Of a stretch of DNA of 64,000 bases, positions 44,893 through 54,107 are shown in pieces; positions within the stretch are counted from its first letter, which is position 1, and each line of letters opens with the position of its first letter. The DNA is from Moritella sp. JT01 (GTDB lineage Bacteria; Pseudomonadota; Gammaproteobacteria; Enterobacterales; Moritellaceae). The notes beneath the pieces were generated by a model, which saw nothing but the letters and a program-made list of their open reading frames with translations, was not told the DNA's origin and ran no database searches. The DNA lies in the NCBI RefSeq assembly GCF_001574435.1, contig NZ_LOCN01000028.1:28623-92622 (forward strand). Direction: 5' to 3'. The translations under genes and the position numbers were made by a program.

Positions 44893-45876
44893 TTAACGAC
44901 GTATTATTTTCCGAGACACGACTTCAACACCAGGTTGATTTCGGCCATTCACGGCATTTAACGCCATTTTAAGTGCGTGTTCGGCAATTAATTCAAATTG
45001 CTGCGGTAATGATTGAATTTTGCTGGGTAAGAAATCCAATAAACGGTTATCACCAAAAGTAGCCAGTTTCGTTGTTGCCATTAAGCTTGGGTTGAGTATC
45101 AAGCAATCAAGTACGCCTTCAAATAGCGTATATGAAGTGGCTAAGATGGCATCAGGAAAAGTATCGTTATCTATCCATTGTTGCACTTGGGCTTGACCTT
45201 GTTCTTGACTAAAGTGATCACCATAAGCGGTTAATCTTTTAACCGGGATACCATGCTGCTTAATCGCGGATAGAAATCCTTGTTCACGCTCTTTCGATAT
45301 ACCAAGGTCTGGTACTGCGCCTACTAAGCCGATGGAACTAATATCTTGTTGTAATAAGGCCTGGGTAAGCTCATAAGCCCCGTCTAAATCTTCACTGATC
45401 ACACAAGAAAAAATTTCATCATCCATCGCACGATCTAACCCGATAACTGGCACACCATTGGCTTGAACGGTGCGGTAATAGCTGTGATCAGCAGGAAGTG
45501 CACTTGCTACTAATAAAGCATCAATACGACGACTTAATAAGGTTTCTGCGACTTTTATCTCGGTATCCACATCATCATCAGAGCAAGAAATGATGAGTTG
45601 GTATCCCGCTTTACGTGCATCCCGTTCGAGTAATTTGGCTAATTTAGCATAACTGCTGTTTTCTAAATCAGGAATGATTAAACCAAGCGAGCGGTTACTG
45701 CCTGCACGTAACGATTGTGCGGCATGATCAGGGCGGTAATTATGTTCATTAACGACAGCCATTACTTTTTTTTGGGTGTTTTCACTAATGCGGTGTTTAC
45801 TGGCTTTCCCGTTGATCACATAACTGGCCGTGGTACGTGATACACCCGCTAGTTTGGCTATTTCATCTAATGTCAT
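44893..45876 (-). CDS. cra: Catabolite repressor/activator Cra (FruR)
   Basis: A 327-residue LacI-family regulator. The DNA-binding domain LDEIAKLAGVSRTTASYVINGKA is nearly identical to that of E. coli FruR, followed by the hinge (RPDHAAQSLRAG) and a sugar-phosphate-binding core (LGLIIPDLENSSYAKLAKLLERDA, ATFGDNRLLDFLP). Its effector in other bacteria is fructose-1-phosphate. It is divergent from fruBKA with two matching operators between, so it should repress the operon, and its own gene may be affected too. Confidence 0.94.
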   Translation of the reverse strand: MTLDEIAKLAGVSRTTASYVINGKASKHRISENTQKKVMAVVNEHNYRPDHAAQSLRAGSNRSLGLIIPDLENSSYAKLAKLLERDARKAGYQLIISCSDDDVDTEIKVAETLLSRRIDALLVASALPADHSYYRTVQANGVPVIGLDRAMDDEIFSCVISEDLDGAYELTQALLQQDISSIGLVGAVPDLGISKEREQGFLSAIKQHGIPVKRLTAYGDHFSQEQGQAQVQQWIDNDTFPDAILATSYTLFEGVLDCLILNPSLMATTKLATFGDNRLLDFLPSKIQSLPQQFELIAEHALKMALNAVNGRNQPGVEVVSRKIIRR

Positions 45877-45933
45877 GGTTGTTTCATCCCTAATCTGTGC
45901 GCTCGCTCATAGTTTCTTACATGATTTGTTATT

Positions 45934-45951
45934 GACCGATTGTAATCGGTC
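45934..45951. promoter_or_regulatory. Unassigned 18-bp inverted repeat
   Basis: GACCGATT and AATCGGTC flank a GT centre, a perfect 8-bp-arm palindrome 57 bp upstream of the cra start. It does not match the Cra consensus. It could be an operator for another regulator, or form a hairpin in the cra leader. Confidence 0.5.
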
Positions 45952-45972
45952 TAGAAACACTTCAGTATATTA

Positions 45973-45988
45973 GCTGAAAGGTTTCAGC
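45973..45988. promoter_or_regulatory. Cra operator candidate 1
   Basis: GCTGAAAGGTTTCAGC matches the palindromic TGAAA-N2-TTTCA core of known Cra sites. It lies between the divergent cra and fruBKA genes. Confidence 0.75.
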
Positions 45989-46041
45989 AATGCCATTTAT
46001 TCTCATTTTGTCATCACTGAAGCCTTTTTAACCACCTATTT

Positions 46042-46057
46042 GCTGAAACGATTCAGC
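46042..46057. promoter_or_regulatory. Cra operator candidate 2
   Basis: GCTGAAACGATTCAGC matches the Cra consensus (GCTGAAACGNTTCAGC type). It lies 69 bp from site 1, about 65 bp before the fruB start, where a repressor would cover the promoter or the start of the transcript. Confidence 0.8.
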
Positions 46058-46114
46058 TCGATTTTAAAGCAAAGAGTAGTCGCATTATTACCTAAGGTAT
46101 TATGGAGTAAAGTT

Positions 46115-47227
46115 ATGTTGTCACTGTCTTCGAATGACATTAAGTTAAATCAATCGGCGCCGAACAAACAGCTCGCGATTAAAACGCTGGCGCAAGATTT
46201 GGTAAATAAAAATTATGTGGAAGCAAATTATGTCGAGGGTATGTTTGCGCGTGAAGCGCTGCACTCTACATATTTAGGTAATGGCATTGCTATCCCACAT
46301 GGCACGGTTGATACGCGTGACTTGGTTAATAAAACCGGTGTGCAATTACATCATTTCCCACAAGGTGTGGATTGGGGTGAGGGGCAAACAGTTTATTTAG
46401 CCATTGCAATTGCGGCTAAGTCGGATGAACATTTAGCCATTTTAAAACAGCTGACGCATGTATTAAGTGCTGATGGCATAGAGCAACAGCTACAGCAATG
46501 TGATAGTACGGAATCTATTATTACCTTGCTTGAAGGTCGCCAGCAATCAGAAACACTATTCACAGCTGATTTAGTACAACTTGCTTTCCCAGCGAAAGAC
46601 CTATCACAACTCACCGCTGTTGCGGCGGGATTACTTAAACATCATCACTGTATTGATAATACTGGGGTTGCAGATGCGATCACAACACCTATGACTCATC
46701 TGGGTCAAGGTTTATGGTTAGCGAAAACAACGAAATCGGTAGCGACAACGGCTATTTCGTTTGTAACACCTGCGGAACCCTTATATCAAGACAACTTAGC
46801 TGTTCAAGGCGTGCTCATGCTGGCAAGTGCTAACAACCTGCATCTGAATAACATGCAATGCGTGGTTGATTTAGTTTATCAGCAACAAGTGAGTCAGTTA
46901 TTTAATACAGATGCTGACACGGTTATTGGTTTATTGACGAACGTTAAACCGAGTGGCGTAACGGCCATCTTTACGATTCATAACAGCCATGGTCTACATG
47001 CAAGACCAAGTGCCATGTTAGTGAATATCGCCAAGAAATATCAGGCTGATATTCAAGTCACCAATGCGGCGGGTAAATCAACCAATGCAAAAAGCTTGAT
47101 GAAATTAATGTCTTTAGGCGTAAGTTGCGATGAAGTGCTTACGTTTACAGCCCAAGGCGATGACGCTGAATTGGCGTTAAAAGCGATTGGTGAAGGTATC
47201 GATGCTGGATTAGGTGAAGGTAAATAA
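46115..47227 (+). CDS. fruB: Fructose PTS multiphosphoryl transfer protein, EIIA-HPr fusion
   Basis: This 370-residue phosphotransfer protein couples an N-terminal EIIA-Fru domain (phospho-His in AIPHGTVDTR near residue 66) to a C-terminal HPr-like (FPr) domain (phospho-His in HNSHGLHARPSAM near residue 295), with a middle module between. The ATG chosen has GGAG 7 nt upstream; the frame starts further upstream at 46040 but that would run through the Cra operator. The gene leads the fruBKA operon. Stop and fruK start share one base. Confidence 0.94.
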   Translation: MLSLSSNDIKLNQSAPNKQLAIKTLAQDLVNKNYVEANYVEGMFAREALHSTYLGNGIAIPHGTVDTRDLVNKTGVQLHHFPQGVDWGEGQTVYLAIAIAAKSDEHLAILKQLTHVLSADGIEQQLQQCDSTESIITLLEGRQQSETLFTADLVQLAFPAKDLSQLTAVAAGLLKHHHCIDNTGVADAITTPMTHLGQGLWLAKTTKSVATTAISFVTPAEPLYQDNLAVQGVLMLASANNLHLNNMQCVVDLVYQQQVSQLFNTDADTVIGLLTNVKPSGVTAIFTIHNSHGLHARPSAMLVNIAKKYQADIQVTNAAGKSTNAKSLMKLMSLGVSCDEVLTFTAQGDDAELALKAIGEGIDAGLGEGK

Positions 47228-48171
47228 TGATCATGCAATTAACAACATTAAAAGTAGTAACCGTGACGCTAAATCCAGCATTGGATTTAACGGGCCACTT
47301 GCAGACGCTCGCTAAAGGGACGGTAAACCAAGTTAATCATTGCGCATTAGAGCCCGCGGGTAAGGGCGTGAATGTCGCTAAAGTACTCGCTGAACTCGGG
47401 GCTGATGTGACAGCGACTGGATTTTTAGGTGTTGAAAATGAAGCGCCTTTTTGTCAGTTGTTTGAGCGTACCAAGATCACAGATAAATTTATCCGCGTAC
47501 AAGGTGCAACACGTATCAACGTTAAGTTAGTCGAAGCGAACAGTCAGGTTAGTGATATTAATTTTCCGGGCGTAAGCGTTACTGCTGCGGCACTCGTAGA
47601 ATTTGAAACCATGCTGTTTAACTTATCGTTAAGCCATGACGTATTCATTATTGCGGGTAGTTTACCTGTCGGTGTTAGTCCAGAAGTGTGTGCTAATTGG
47701 ATTGAAAAATTGCAACAGGCAGGTAAAAAGGTATTTTTTGATAGTAGTAATGCCGCATTAAGTGCAGGACTTGCAGTAAAACCTTGGTTAATAAAACCGA
47801 ATGATGAAGAGTTAGCCCATTGGGCGGAAAGTTCGGCACAAGCGGACAAATCATTAACCGAAATCGCGCAGCAGTTATCAAACACAGGTATTGCCAATGT
47901 AGTGGTATCACTCGGTGCTGAAGGGGTTATGTGGTTAAACAAAGAAGGGTGGTTACAGGCAAAACCGCCTACGATGGATGTTGTTAGTACGGTTGGAGCG
48001 GGTGATACCTTAGTTGCTGGTATGTGCTGGGGGCATCTGAATAACTGGGATAAAGAGCAAACATTACGTTTTGCAACGGCATTATCAGCGCTAGCGGTAA
48101 CGCAAGTTGGTGTTGGCGTTAAAGACATAAATTCGGTACAGGCTATGAGTGAACACATCGCTATTTGCTAA
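47227..48171 (+). CDS. fruK: 1-phosphofructokinase
   Basis: A 314-residue PfkB-family sugar kinase that phosphorylates fructose-1-phosphate to fructose-1,6-bisphosphate. N-terminal TLNPALDLTG, the GKGVNVAKVLAELG substrate loop and the C-terminal TVGAGDTLVAGM catalytic motif with the base Asp are all present. The start ATG overlaps the fruB stop by one base, coupling translation; an alternative ATG 6 nt later would shorten it by two residues. Confidence 0.95.
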   Translation: MIMQLTTLKVVTVTLNPALDLTGHLQTLAKGTVNQVNHCALEPAGKGVNVAKVLAELGADVTATGFLGVENEAPFCQLFERTKITDKFIRVQGATRINVKLVEANSQVSDINFPGVSVTAAALVEFETMLFNLSLSHDVFIIAGSLPVGVSPEVCANWIEKLQQAGKKVFFDSSNAALSAGLAVKPWLIKPNDEELAHWAESSAQADKSLTEIAQQLSNTGIANVVVSLGAEGVMWLNKEGWLQAKPPTMDVVSTVGAGDTLVAGMCWGHLNNWDKEQTLRFATALSALAVTQVGVGVKDINSVQAMSEHIAIC

Positions 48172-48188
48172 TTTAAAGGACATTAATA

Positions 48189-49922
48189 ATGAAAATTGCA
48201 ATTGTAACGGCTTGCCCAAGTGGTATAGCAAGCAGCCTTATTGCTGCGGGTTTATTAGAAAAAGCAGTCACAGAATTAAAGTGGCAAGCGAATATCGAAT
48301 GTCATTCATCTGTCGCCCCTGTAACGCCTTTAACTGATAAGCAGATTGCTGAAGCTGATTGTATTATTGTTGCGGCGAGTAAGAACATTGATGATGCACG
48401 TTTCATTGGTAAAAAAGTGTACCGCTCAGAAGTGGATGTTGTATTTACTGATGCTAAGGCATACTTAGAGCAGGCCGTTGAAAAGGCGGTTGAGCTTGTT
48501 AGTAGTAATGACGTGGCCGTTACAAGTACAGAAACGGCTATTGCGGGTAAAAATATTGTGGCGATCACGGCTTGTCCAACAGGTGTTGCACATACCTTTA
48601 TGGCCGCGGAAGCGTTAGAACAAGAAGGAAAGCGTCTAGGACATACGATTAAAGTTGAAACGCGTGGTTCTGTTGGCGCTAAAAATCAATTGAGCAGTGC
48701 TGAAATTGCCGCTGCGGATATTGTTATTATTGCTGCTGATATTGATATCGATTTAACCCGTTTTGATGGTAAAAAAGTGTATAAAACCAGTACCGGTTTA
48801 GCATTGAAGAAAACTTCCCAAACAATGGATAATGCCTTTAATGACGCACAAGTATATCGTCATGGTAAAGCGGCAACAAACGAACAAACAGGCACCGAAA
48901 AATCGGGCGTTTATAAGCACTTAATGACAGGTGTTTCACACATGCTACCGTTAGTTGTTGCTGGTGGTTTGGCTATCGCCTTGTCATTTGTATTTGGTAT
49001 CGAAGCATTTAAAGAAGAGGGTACATTAGCCGCCGCGTTAATGACTATTGGTGGAGGTTCGGCCTTTGCGCTTATGATCCCTGTACTGGCTGGCTTTATT
49101 GCGTTTTCTATTGCGGATCGCCCCGGTCTTGCGCCAGGTTTGATTGGTGGTATGTTAGCAAGTTCAACTGGCGCTGGTTTCTTAGGTGGTATTGTTGCTG
49201 GTTTCCTTGCCGGTTATACCGCTAAGTTAATTGCAGAAAAAGTACAGCTGCCACAATCAATGGAAGCACTGAAACCTATTTTAATCATTCCGTTAGCAGC
49301 GTCGTTAATCACTGGCTTAGTGATGATTTATGTTGTTGGTGGTCCCGTTTCAGCGGCGATGAATGCACTCACTGAATTCTTGAATAATATGGGGTCGGCT
49401 AACGCTGTGCTGCTGGGTATTATCCTTGGTGGCATGATGTGCTTCGACCTTGGTGGTCCAGTAAACAAAACAGCATATACCTTTGGTGTTGGCTTATTAG
49501 CATCGCAAACCTATGCGCCGATGGCCGCTGTGATGGCTGCAGGTATGGTGCCAGCACTCGGTATGGGTCTGGCGACTTTCCTTGCAAAGCGTAAATTTAA
49601 TAACACTGAGCAGGAAGCAGGTAAAGCATCGTTTGTTTTAGGTTTATGCTTTATTTCTGAAGGTGCAATCCCGTTTGCTGCTCGCGATCCAATGCGTGTT
49701 ATCCCAAGCTGTATTGCTGGTGGCGCATTAACAGGTGCATTATCTATGTTGTTTGGCGCTGAATTAATGGCTCCACATGGCGGTCTATTTGTTCTGTTAA
49801 TTCCAAACGCGATTACACCTGTATTTATGTATTTAGTGGCGATTGTTGCGGGTACACTGGTGACGGGTATCAGTTATGCAGTACTTAAAAAGTCAGATAA
49901 GACAGAAGCGGTGATAGCTTAA
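48189..49922 (+). CDS. fruA: Fructose PTS transporter subunit EIIB'BC
   Basis: This 577-residue permease has two tandem EIIB domains, the first with VTACPSGIASS and the second with TACPTGVAHT carrying the phospho-Cys, followed by a membrane EIIC domain of about eight to ten helices (from about residue 235) with GGAHG-type and DLGGPVNKTAYTF sugar-binding segments. It takes in fructose and phosphorylates it at C1. The duplicated B domain is normal for the fructose system of enterobacteria and relatives. It is 17 nt after fruK, with a strong terminator after it. Confidence 0.95.
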   Translation: MKIAIVTACPSGIASSLIAAGLLEKAVTELKWQANIECHSSVAPVTPLTDKQIAEADCIIVAASKNIDDARFIGKKVYRSEVDVVFTDAKAYLEQAVEKAVELVSSNDVAVTSTETAIAGKNIVAITACPTGVAHTFMAAEALEQEGKRLGHTIKVETRGSVGAKNQLSSAEIAAADIVIIAADIDIDLTRFDGKKVYKTSTGLALKKTSQTMDNAFNDAQVYRHGKAATNEQTGTEKSGVYKHLMTGVSHMLPLVVAGGLAIALSFVFGIEAFKEEGTLAAALMTIGGGSAFALMIPVLAGFIAFSIADRPGLAPGLIGGMLASSTGAGFLGGIVAGFLAGYTAKLIAEKVQLPQSMEALKPILIIPLAASLITGLVMIYVVGGPVSAAMNALTEFLNNMGSANAVLLGIILGGMMCFDLGGPVNKTAYTFGVGLLASQTYAPMAAVMAAGMVPALGMGLATFLAKRKFNNTEQEAGKASFVLGLCFISEGAIPFAARDPMRVIPSCIAGGALTGALSMLFGAELMAPHGGLFVLLIPNAITPVFMYLVAIVAGTLVTGISYAVLKKSDKTEAVIA

Positions 49923-49945
49923 TTAATTTGCCTCTATGTTAATCC

Positions 49946-49982
49946 AAAGCCAGTTTAAGTTAATGCTTAAGCTGGCTTTTTG
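49946..49982 (+). terminator. Intrinsic terminator of fruBKA
   Basis: AAAGCCAGTTTAAG pairs with CTTAAGCTGGCTTTTT around a 6-nt loop, about 25 nt after the fruA stop. Confidence 0.9.
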
Positions 49983-50078
49983 CATTAACGATAGAGACAT
50001 ATGATTTATCTGTAATAGCGAGTATATTAGTGGCGACTGTTTACATTCAGTATGAGCGCATTTGGACACGGAGCAAGT

Positions 50079-50492
50079 ATGCCATCACATTTACCCAAAA
50101 AGTTTAGTCACGTATTTTTAAAAATATTTAGTTATATCGAAGCTGTGTTGCTTGTTTTAATTACTATGGCGACAATTTACGCGATGGCAAATGACTTTTA
50201 TCATGTTTATGAAGAACAAACGGTAAAGTTAACGGATATCTTGTTAATGTTTATCTACCTAGAAGTACTCGCCATGATCCAGCAATTTGTTGTTAATGGT
50301 AAGATCCCTGTTCGCTATCCTATCTATATCGCAATCATGGCAATTGCCCGTTATATTACGCTAGGAATGAAAGAACTACAGAGTGTGGATGTTGTCTGGT
50401 TATCGGTTGCTGCATTAGTATTAGCAGTATCGACCGTTATTATCCGTGCAGGTCATTTCTATTGGCCTTATAAACCATTAGGTGACGAATAA
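50079..50492 (+). CDS. PsiE-family membrane protein
   Basis: This 137-residue protein has four membrane helices with the central signature FIYLEVLAMIQQFV and PVRYPIYIAIMAIARYI, matching PsiE (phosphate-starvation-inducible protein E). E. coli PsiE has the same length, 136 residues. The ATG chosen has GGAG 5 nt upstream; another ATG at 50052 has none. Function of PsiE is unknown. It stands alone; no Pho box could be identified. Confidence 0.83.
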   Translation: MPSHLPKKFSHVFLKIFSYIEAVLLVLITMATIYAMANDFYHVYEEQTVKLTDILLMFIYLEVLAMIQQFVVNGKIPVRYPIYIAIMAIARYITLGMKELQSVDVVWLSVAALVLAVSTVIIRAGHFYWPYKPLGDE

Positions 50493-50529
50493 TAACAGCC
50501 TTAGTAAGGGACTTAATTCCTTGTACTGT

Positions 50530-51447
50530 TTAATCTTTTACACAAATAGTAGACGTTTGTAGCGGCTGTTGGATTGCCGCTATTACTTTCTCTGGTGATT
50601 GAATAAAGGTTTTATTGAGTGACTTGCTATCTAACTTAGTCTCTAAATAATGTACATAGTCGTTCACTTTATGTTCCGCATAAGCGGTCGGGTAACTCAC
50701 CTTACATGCTTGATACCACTGCACATAATTATCAAAGAACTGACTGGCATTATCCGCTGGCATTGCCGACATTAAGTTGGCCATATTACGGCTGACTTGA
50801 AAGTGCTGGTAATCAATCGGTGTATTCCAAAAACCACCCCAATATAAAAAGCCATTATCAGCAAAGGTAGCGACAACATCTTCAGCAAAGCCTTGGCGTT
50901 CATCTTTACCGTATCTAAATTTCATTCTATTCGCGTATTTAGCACCATCGCCAGGCTTGAATCTTGCGCTACCTTGTTCACCAAACTCAACGAACGGGTT
51001 CTGTTTTGGGTTAATGTCAATAGCTAAACCATAGGCATGAACTGATAGTGAACGCTTACCTGTGATAGGGCGATAGTTAAATGCGGAAGTGTTATTGTCT
51101 GCCATTGATAGGTCATCATTACCGTGATAGTGGCGGATTGGTTGTGCTTTATTGATGGGAAATTTCAATTCATATAAACGATCAAAGATCGTTGCTACGT
51201 AAGGTGATACTGCATCCATGACGATAATTGAACCGTTATTATGCTGCTGATCCTGAAAATCGATATACTTGAATTGTACTTGTCTTAAACGCCTACACTG
51301 CACAGGCGCTGCTGAGGACATAACGCCCGCATTTGTCATTGCACGACAGTCTTTGCCTGACAATTCAGTTATATTTGCAGCCGAAACAGGCAACAGTGAA
51401 TTACAGATTAGCGCTGGGATTAATCTTTTAAACCAATATGTTGACAT
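50530..51447 (-). CDS. M15-type peptidase-like exported protein (extensin-like/VanY fold)
   Basis: A 305-residue exported protein with a signal peptide ending near VSAANI. Zinc-binding residues of the M15 carboxypeptidase fold are visible: HAYGLAIDINP with the H-x6-D pattern, and DYQHFQVS with the second His. The family trims peptidoglycan stem peptides or related cell-wall substrates in the periplasm. Four cysteines near the N-terminus suggest disulfides. Of two possible starts, this ATG has GGAAT upstream and gives a clean signal. It stands alone. Confidence 0.78.
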   Translation of the reverse strand: MSTYWFKRLIPALICNSLLPVSAANITELSGKDCRAMTNAGVMSSAAPVQCRRLRQVQFKYIDFQDQQHNNGSIIVMDAVSPYVATIFDRLYELKFPINKAQPIRHYHGNDDLSMADNNTSAFNYRPITGKRSLSVHAYGLAIDINPKQNPFVEFGEQGSARFKPGDGAKYANRMKFRYGKDERQGFAEDVVATFADNGFLYWGGFWNTPIDYQHFQVSRNMANLMSAMPADNASQFFDNYVQWYQACKVSYPTAYAEHKVNDYVHYLETKLDSKSLNKTFIQSPEKVIAAIQQPLQTSTICVKD

Positions 51448-51632
51448 ATTATTCCGTTCATTTGACCATGTTTTGATCATCTTAACGTGCAGCTGATAAA
51501 TGTAAATACGTAATTATTTTATGCATGTGCTCTGTCGCGGCTTATCTTAATTCTGTCAGCTATAATGGATGAGGGAATATTGATTTAAACGCTGAGTATT
51601 GGCGCATATATTCAACAACATAAGGAAGTTTG

Positions 51633-51941
51633 ATGCATAAAATAATAGCAATGGCATTGTTTGCAGGTCTACTCACGGGTTGTGAAACGTCATCTCAGGC
51701 TTATAATATGGCGCAACAAGGCGCTGATGCTTTTTCGTGTACCGAAATCAGTAAAGCATTTTCAGCTTATGAAATGGATCGGCAGTCTACATCGGGGCTA
51801 ACGGTACTTGCTCCGCTTATTTCTGCTGATATTGGCTCTATGACTCAAAGTGCAGCTACAACGACAGATACTTATTATGCTCAAGCTAAATCGAGTGCGA
51901 ATATGACGCTGCTGCTGAAAGGTTGTACGCCTATTATGTAA
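51633..51941 (+). CDS. Small lipoprotein of unknown function
   Basis: A 102-residue protein with a lipobox LLTGCE at its signal end, giving a mature protein of about 86 residues. AAGGA lies 6 nt before the ATG; the frame begins one codon earlier with a TTG. Rich in Ser, Thr, Ala and Met, with two Cys that could form a disulfide. No family recognised. It is flanked by divergent and convergent genes and a hairpin, so it is monocistronic. Confidence 0.62.
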   Translation: MHKIIAMALFAGLLTGCETSSQAYNMAQQGADAFSCTEISKAFSAYEMDRQSTSGLTVLAPLISADIGSMTQSAATTTDTYYAQAKSSANMTLLLKGCTPIM

Positions 51942-51960
51942 TGGGCATATTTGGGATGTG

Positions 51961-51996
51961 AGGAATAAGCTGAGGTAGTACCATCAGCTTATTCCT
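51961..51996. terminator. Bidirectional hairpin
   Basis: AGGAATAAGCTGA pairs with TCAGCTTATTCCT across a 10-nt loop. It lies between convergent genes but has no strong T run, so termination is likely weak. Confidence 0.6.
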
Positions 51997-52042
51997 CTAT
52001 ATTAGATAAGACGTAAATGTAGCTTAATGTCGGCTAGCGTTA

Positions 52043-52837
52043 CTAGCCTGATGGCATTGCTAGAATTTCGGTAACGTTAATACTGGTAGTATATTGCACT
52101 AACTTAGGCTCTTGTTGGCTACGTGCTAATACCGCCATACGGTCTGATAGCTCGTTTCCTTCGATATTTGCATGACCTTTAACATGTGAAATAATTAAAT
52201 TGGATTTTAATTTCTCGTACAAACTAAAGCATTGTTGAATAATGGCTAGGTTTTTAATTTCTTCATTCTTACCACGTTTCCAACCTTTATTTTTCCAACC
52301 TTTTGCCCACTTAGTGATGCAATCAATCGAATATCTAGAGTCAGATAGCACTTGTACTGTTTTACCTTGTTCTATGTGTGAGGCTGCAAAGCGGAAGGCG
52401 ACTAATAAACCATTTAATTCTGCTGAGTTGTTCGTCCCGTTAGCTTCGTATAAGCCGTACCATAATTGTGACAGCTTATCTTTTTCATAAACAGCCATGC
52501 CTGTACCCGATTTGCCCGGATTAGGAGAGCAAGCACCATCACAATAAATGTTGAGATCTGCAACTTGTGGTGGTGTTGATAGAATTGACTTAGATGCACC
52601 TGCAGGGCGTGTTGCTTTTGGTTTAACACCTGAACCTGTCGCCCCTTCTTTTGCTAATGAGCGTTTCATTAATGCGCGAGTATAGGTTGAGGCGAATGCT
52701 TGGTCTGCTTCTTCTTTTGATGGGAAACCCATGTATTGCGCATCACTGCGGCCATCAATCTGTGCTTTAGTTTCAGACCAATTATCAAATACCCCAGTCT
52801 TCACACCTTTCCATACTACGTAATGTTTTTTACTCAT
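52043..52837 (-). CDS. Ribonuclease HI with N-terminal viroplasmin domain
   Basis: This 264-residue enzyme cleaves RNA in RNA-DNA hybrids. The N-terminal 45 residues (KKHYVVWKGVKTGVFDNW and PSKEEADQAF) form the caulimovirus-viroplasmin/hybrid-binding domain of eukaryotic-like RNases H1. The C-terminal half has the DEDD residues in IYCDGACSPN, AELNGLL, SDSRYSID and GNELSDRMA. Length is larger than E. coli RnhA (155) because of the added domain and a linker. Genomes of this group may also have a short rnhA elsewhere. Confidence 0.9.
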   Translation of the reverse strand: MSKKHYVVWKGVKTGVFDNWSETKAQIDGRSDAQYMGFPSKEEADQAFASTYTRALMKRSLAKEGATGSGVKPKATRPAGASKSILSTPPQVADLNIYCDGACSPNPGKSGTGMAVYEKDKLSQLWYGLYEANGTNNSAELNGLLVAFRFAASHIEQGKTVQVLSDSRYSIDCITKWAKGWKNKGWKRGKNEEIKNLAIIQQCFSLYEKLKSNLIISHVKGHANIEGNELSDRMAVLARSQQEPKLVQYTTSINVTEILAMPSG

Positions 52838-52952
52838 AACTTAATTTAATACTCTTAAAGTTTAATGCCTAAATAATAAATGCCTTAAGCCAAATTACCA
52901 ACTATAACCATAGCCTTGTACACAATTCATGCGTTATCAAGCGGGCTATTTA

Positions 52953-53888
52953 TTATATTTTTTCATTTTCGATAAATGTTTTAATCAGGCGTACGACTAA
53001 GTCGGGTTGTTCATTCGTGACCCCATGACCCGTGTCGGGTATAACAATAAGGGGCGCTTGTATTTTTTTACTCAGGTAAATGCCATGTTCAACAGGAAAT
53101 ACACGATCTTTTTCACCCCAAATGAGCAATGTTGGTGTTGATGATACTGGCGCCTCGAGTAAAGCATCTCGATCGGCAGGTAATGATTGAACCATGGCTA
53201 TTTTCTGTTTATGCCAAGCGGCAAAGTAAGTTTGATAAATTTGATCTGCAATAAAATCGGGCATCATTTTAGGTTCAACAAAAATACCACCAAATAAACG
53301 GCGTAATTCATCGCTGTTCTTTGGTATAAAGAAGTCCTCTGGTTTATCGACAGCAAATCGTTTGTTTAACGCAGCAAGGTCATCATCACTGAAGTAGGGG
53401 CCAGGACTGGCGATGATGATGGCTTTATTAATTCGGCTATCTTGAGTGTTATTGAGCATATTAAAGGTGATAAAGCCGCCATAAGAGATACTGGCAATAT
53501 TGACATTATCAAGCTGTAATTGATTGACTAACTGCCATATTGCTTGTGTTTCTGTTGCGAGGTTAGCTTCACCTGTGCTAAAAGAGTCACCAAACCAAGC
53601 TAGGTCTGGTGCGATAACATCATAATCTTTGCTGAGTGCCAGCATTTCTTTTTTCCATGTCGTGACGGCATTGCCACCAAATCCATGAAGCAGTAATAGT
53701 GGCTGTCCTTTACCTCCACGCCAATAACTCAGCGAACCACCTTCTTCTAAACTCATCAGGTGCTGCTCAAAGCCCACAGATTTTAAGCTATCTTCATCCG
53801 AGTCTATTTTCCAGCGAACAACCGAACAGCCTGTTAATAATGAAAAACATATATAAATAATGAATAATTTTAGCTTGTTGGAAATCAT
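52953..53888 (-). CDS. Alpha/beta hydrolase, lipoprotein
   Basis: This 311-residue hydrolase has a lipoprotein signal with LLTGCSV (Cys21) and the full alpha/beta fold: oxyanion HGFGG, nucleophile Ser in ISYGGF, acid in WGEKDRV and His in DTGHGVTNE. It should cleave an ester, thioester or related bond at the envelope. Substrate is unknown. The gene stands alone, and a hairpin separates it from the following genes. Confidence 0.82.
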   Translation of the reverse strand: MISNKLKLFIIYICFSLLTGCSVVRWKIDSDEDSLKSVGFEQHLMSLEEGGSLSYWRGGKGQPLLLLHGFGGNAVTTWKKEMLALSKDYDVIAPDLAWFGDSFSTGEANLATETQAIWQLVNQLQLDNVNIASISYGGFITFNMLNNTQDSRINKAIIIASPGPYFSDDDLAALNKRFAVDKPEDFFIPKNSDELRRLFGGIFVEPKMMPDFIADQIYQTYFAAWHKQKIAMVQSLPADRDALLEAPVSSTPTLLIWGEKDRVFPVEHGIYLSKKIQAPLIVIPDTGHGVTNEQPDLVVRLIKTFIENEKI

Positions 53889-54046
53889 ATCGTTTGGCCG
53901 ATTACTGAGGGAATATAAAACAATACCTTAGATTGGAGGTAAATAAAATAACATTAATTTAACTTAGTGGTATCAAAAATAATATTATTTAAGTGGTAGG
54001 TATGAAAGAGTAAACGGTGATTTAGAATGAATGAATGGCAGAAATC

Positions 54047-54084
54047 AAAAAGCATACCAGCCATTTGATGTTGGCATGCTTTTT
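54047..54084. terminator. Bidirectional intrinsic terminator
   Basis: AAAAAGCATACCA and TGGCATGCTTTTT form an 11-13 bp stem with one mismatch, just after the DUF2750 gene on the minus strand. Confidence 0.75.
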
Positions 54085-54107
54085 AATAAACAGTTATTTA
54101 TTGGCGG

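Noticed and set aside
47544..48158. 204-codon minus-strand frame opposite fruK
   Set aside because: Opposite a certain, well-conserved gene, with no ribosome site; a shadow frame.
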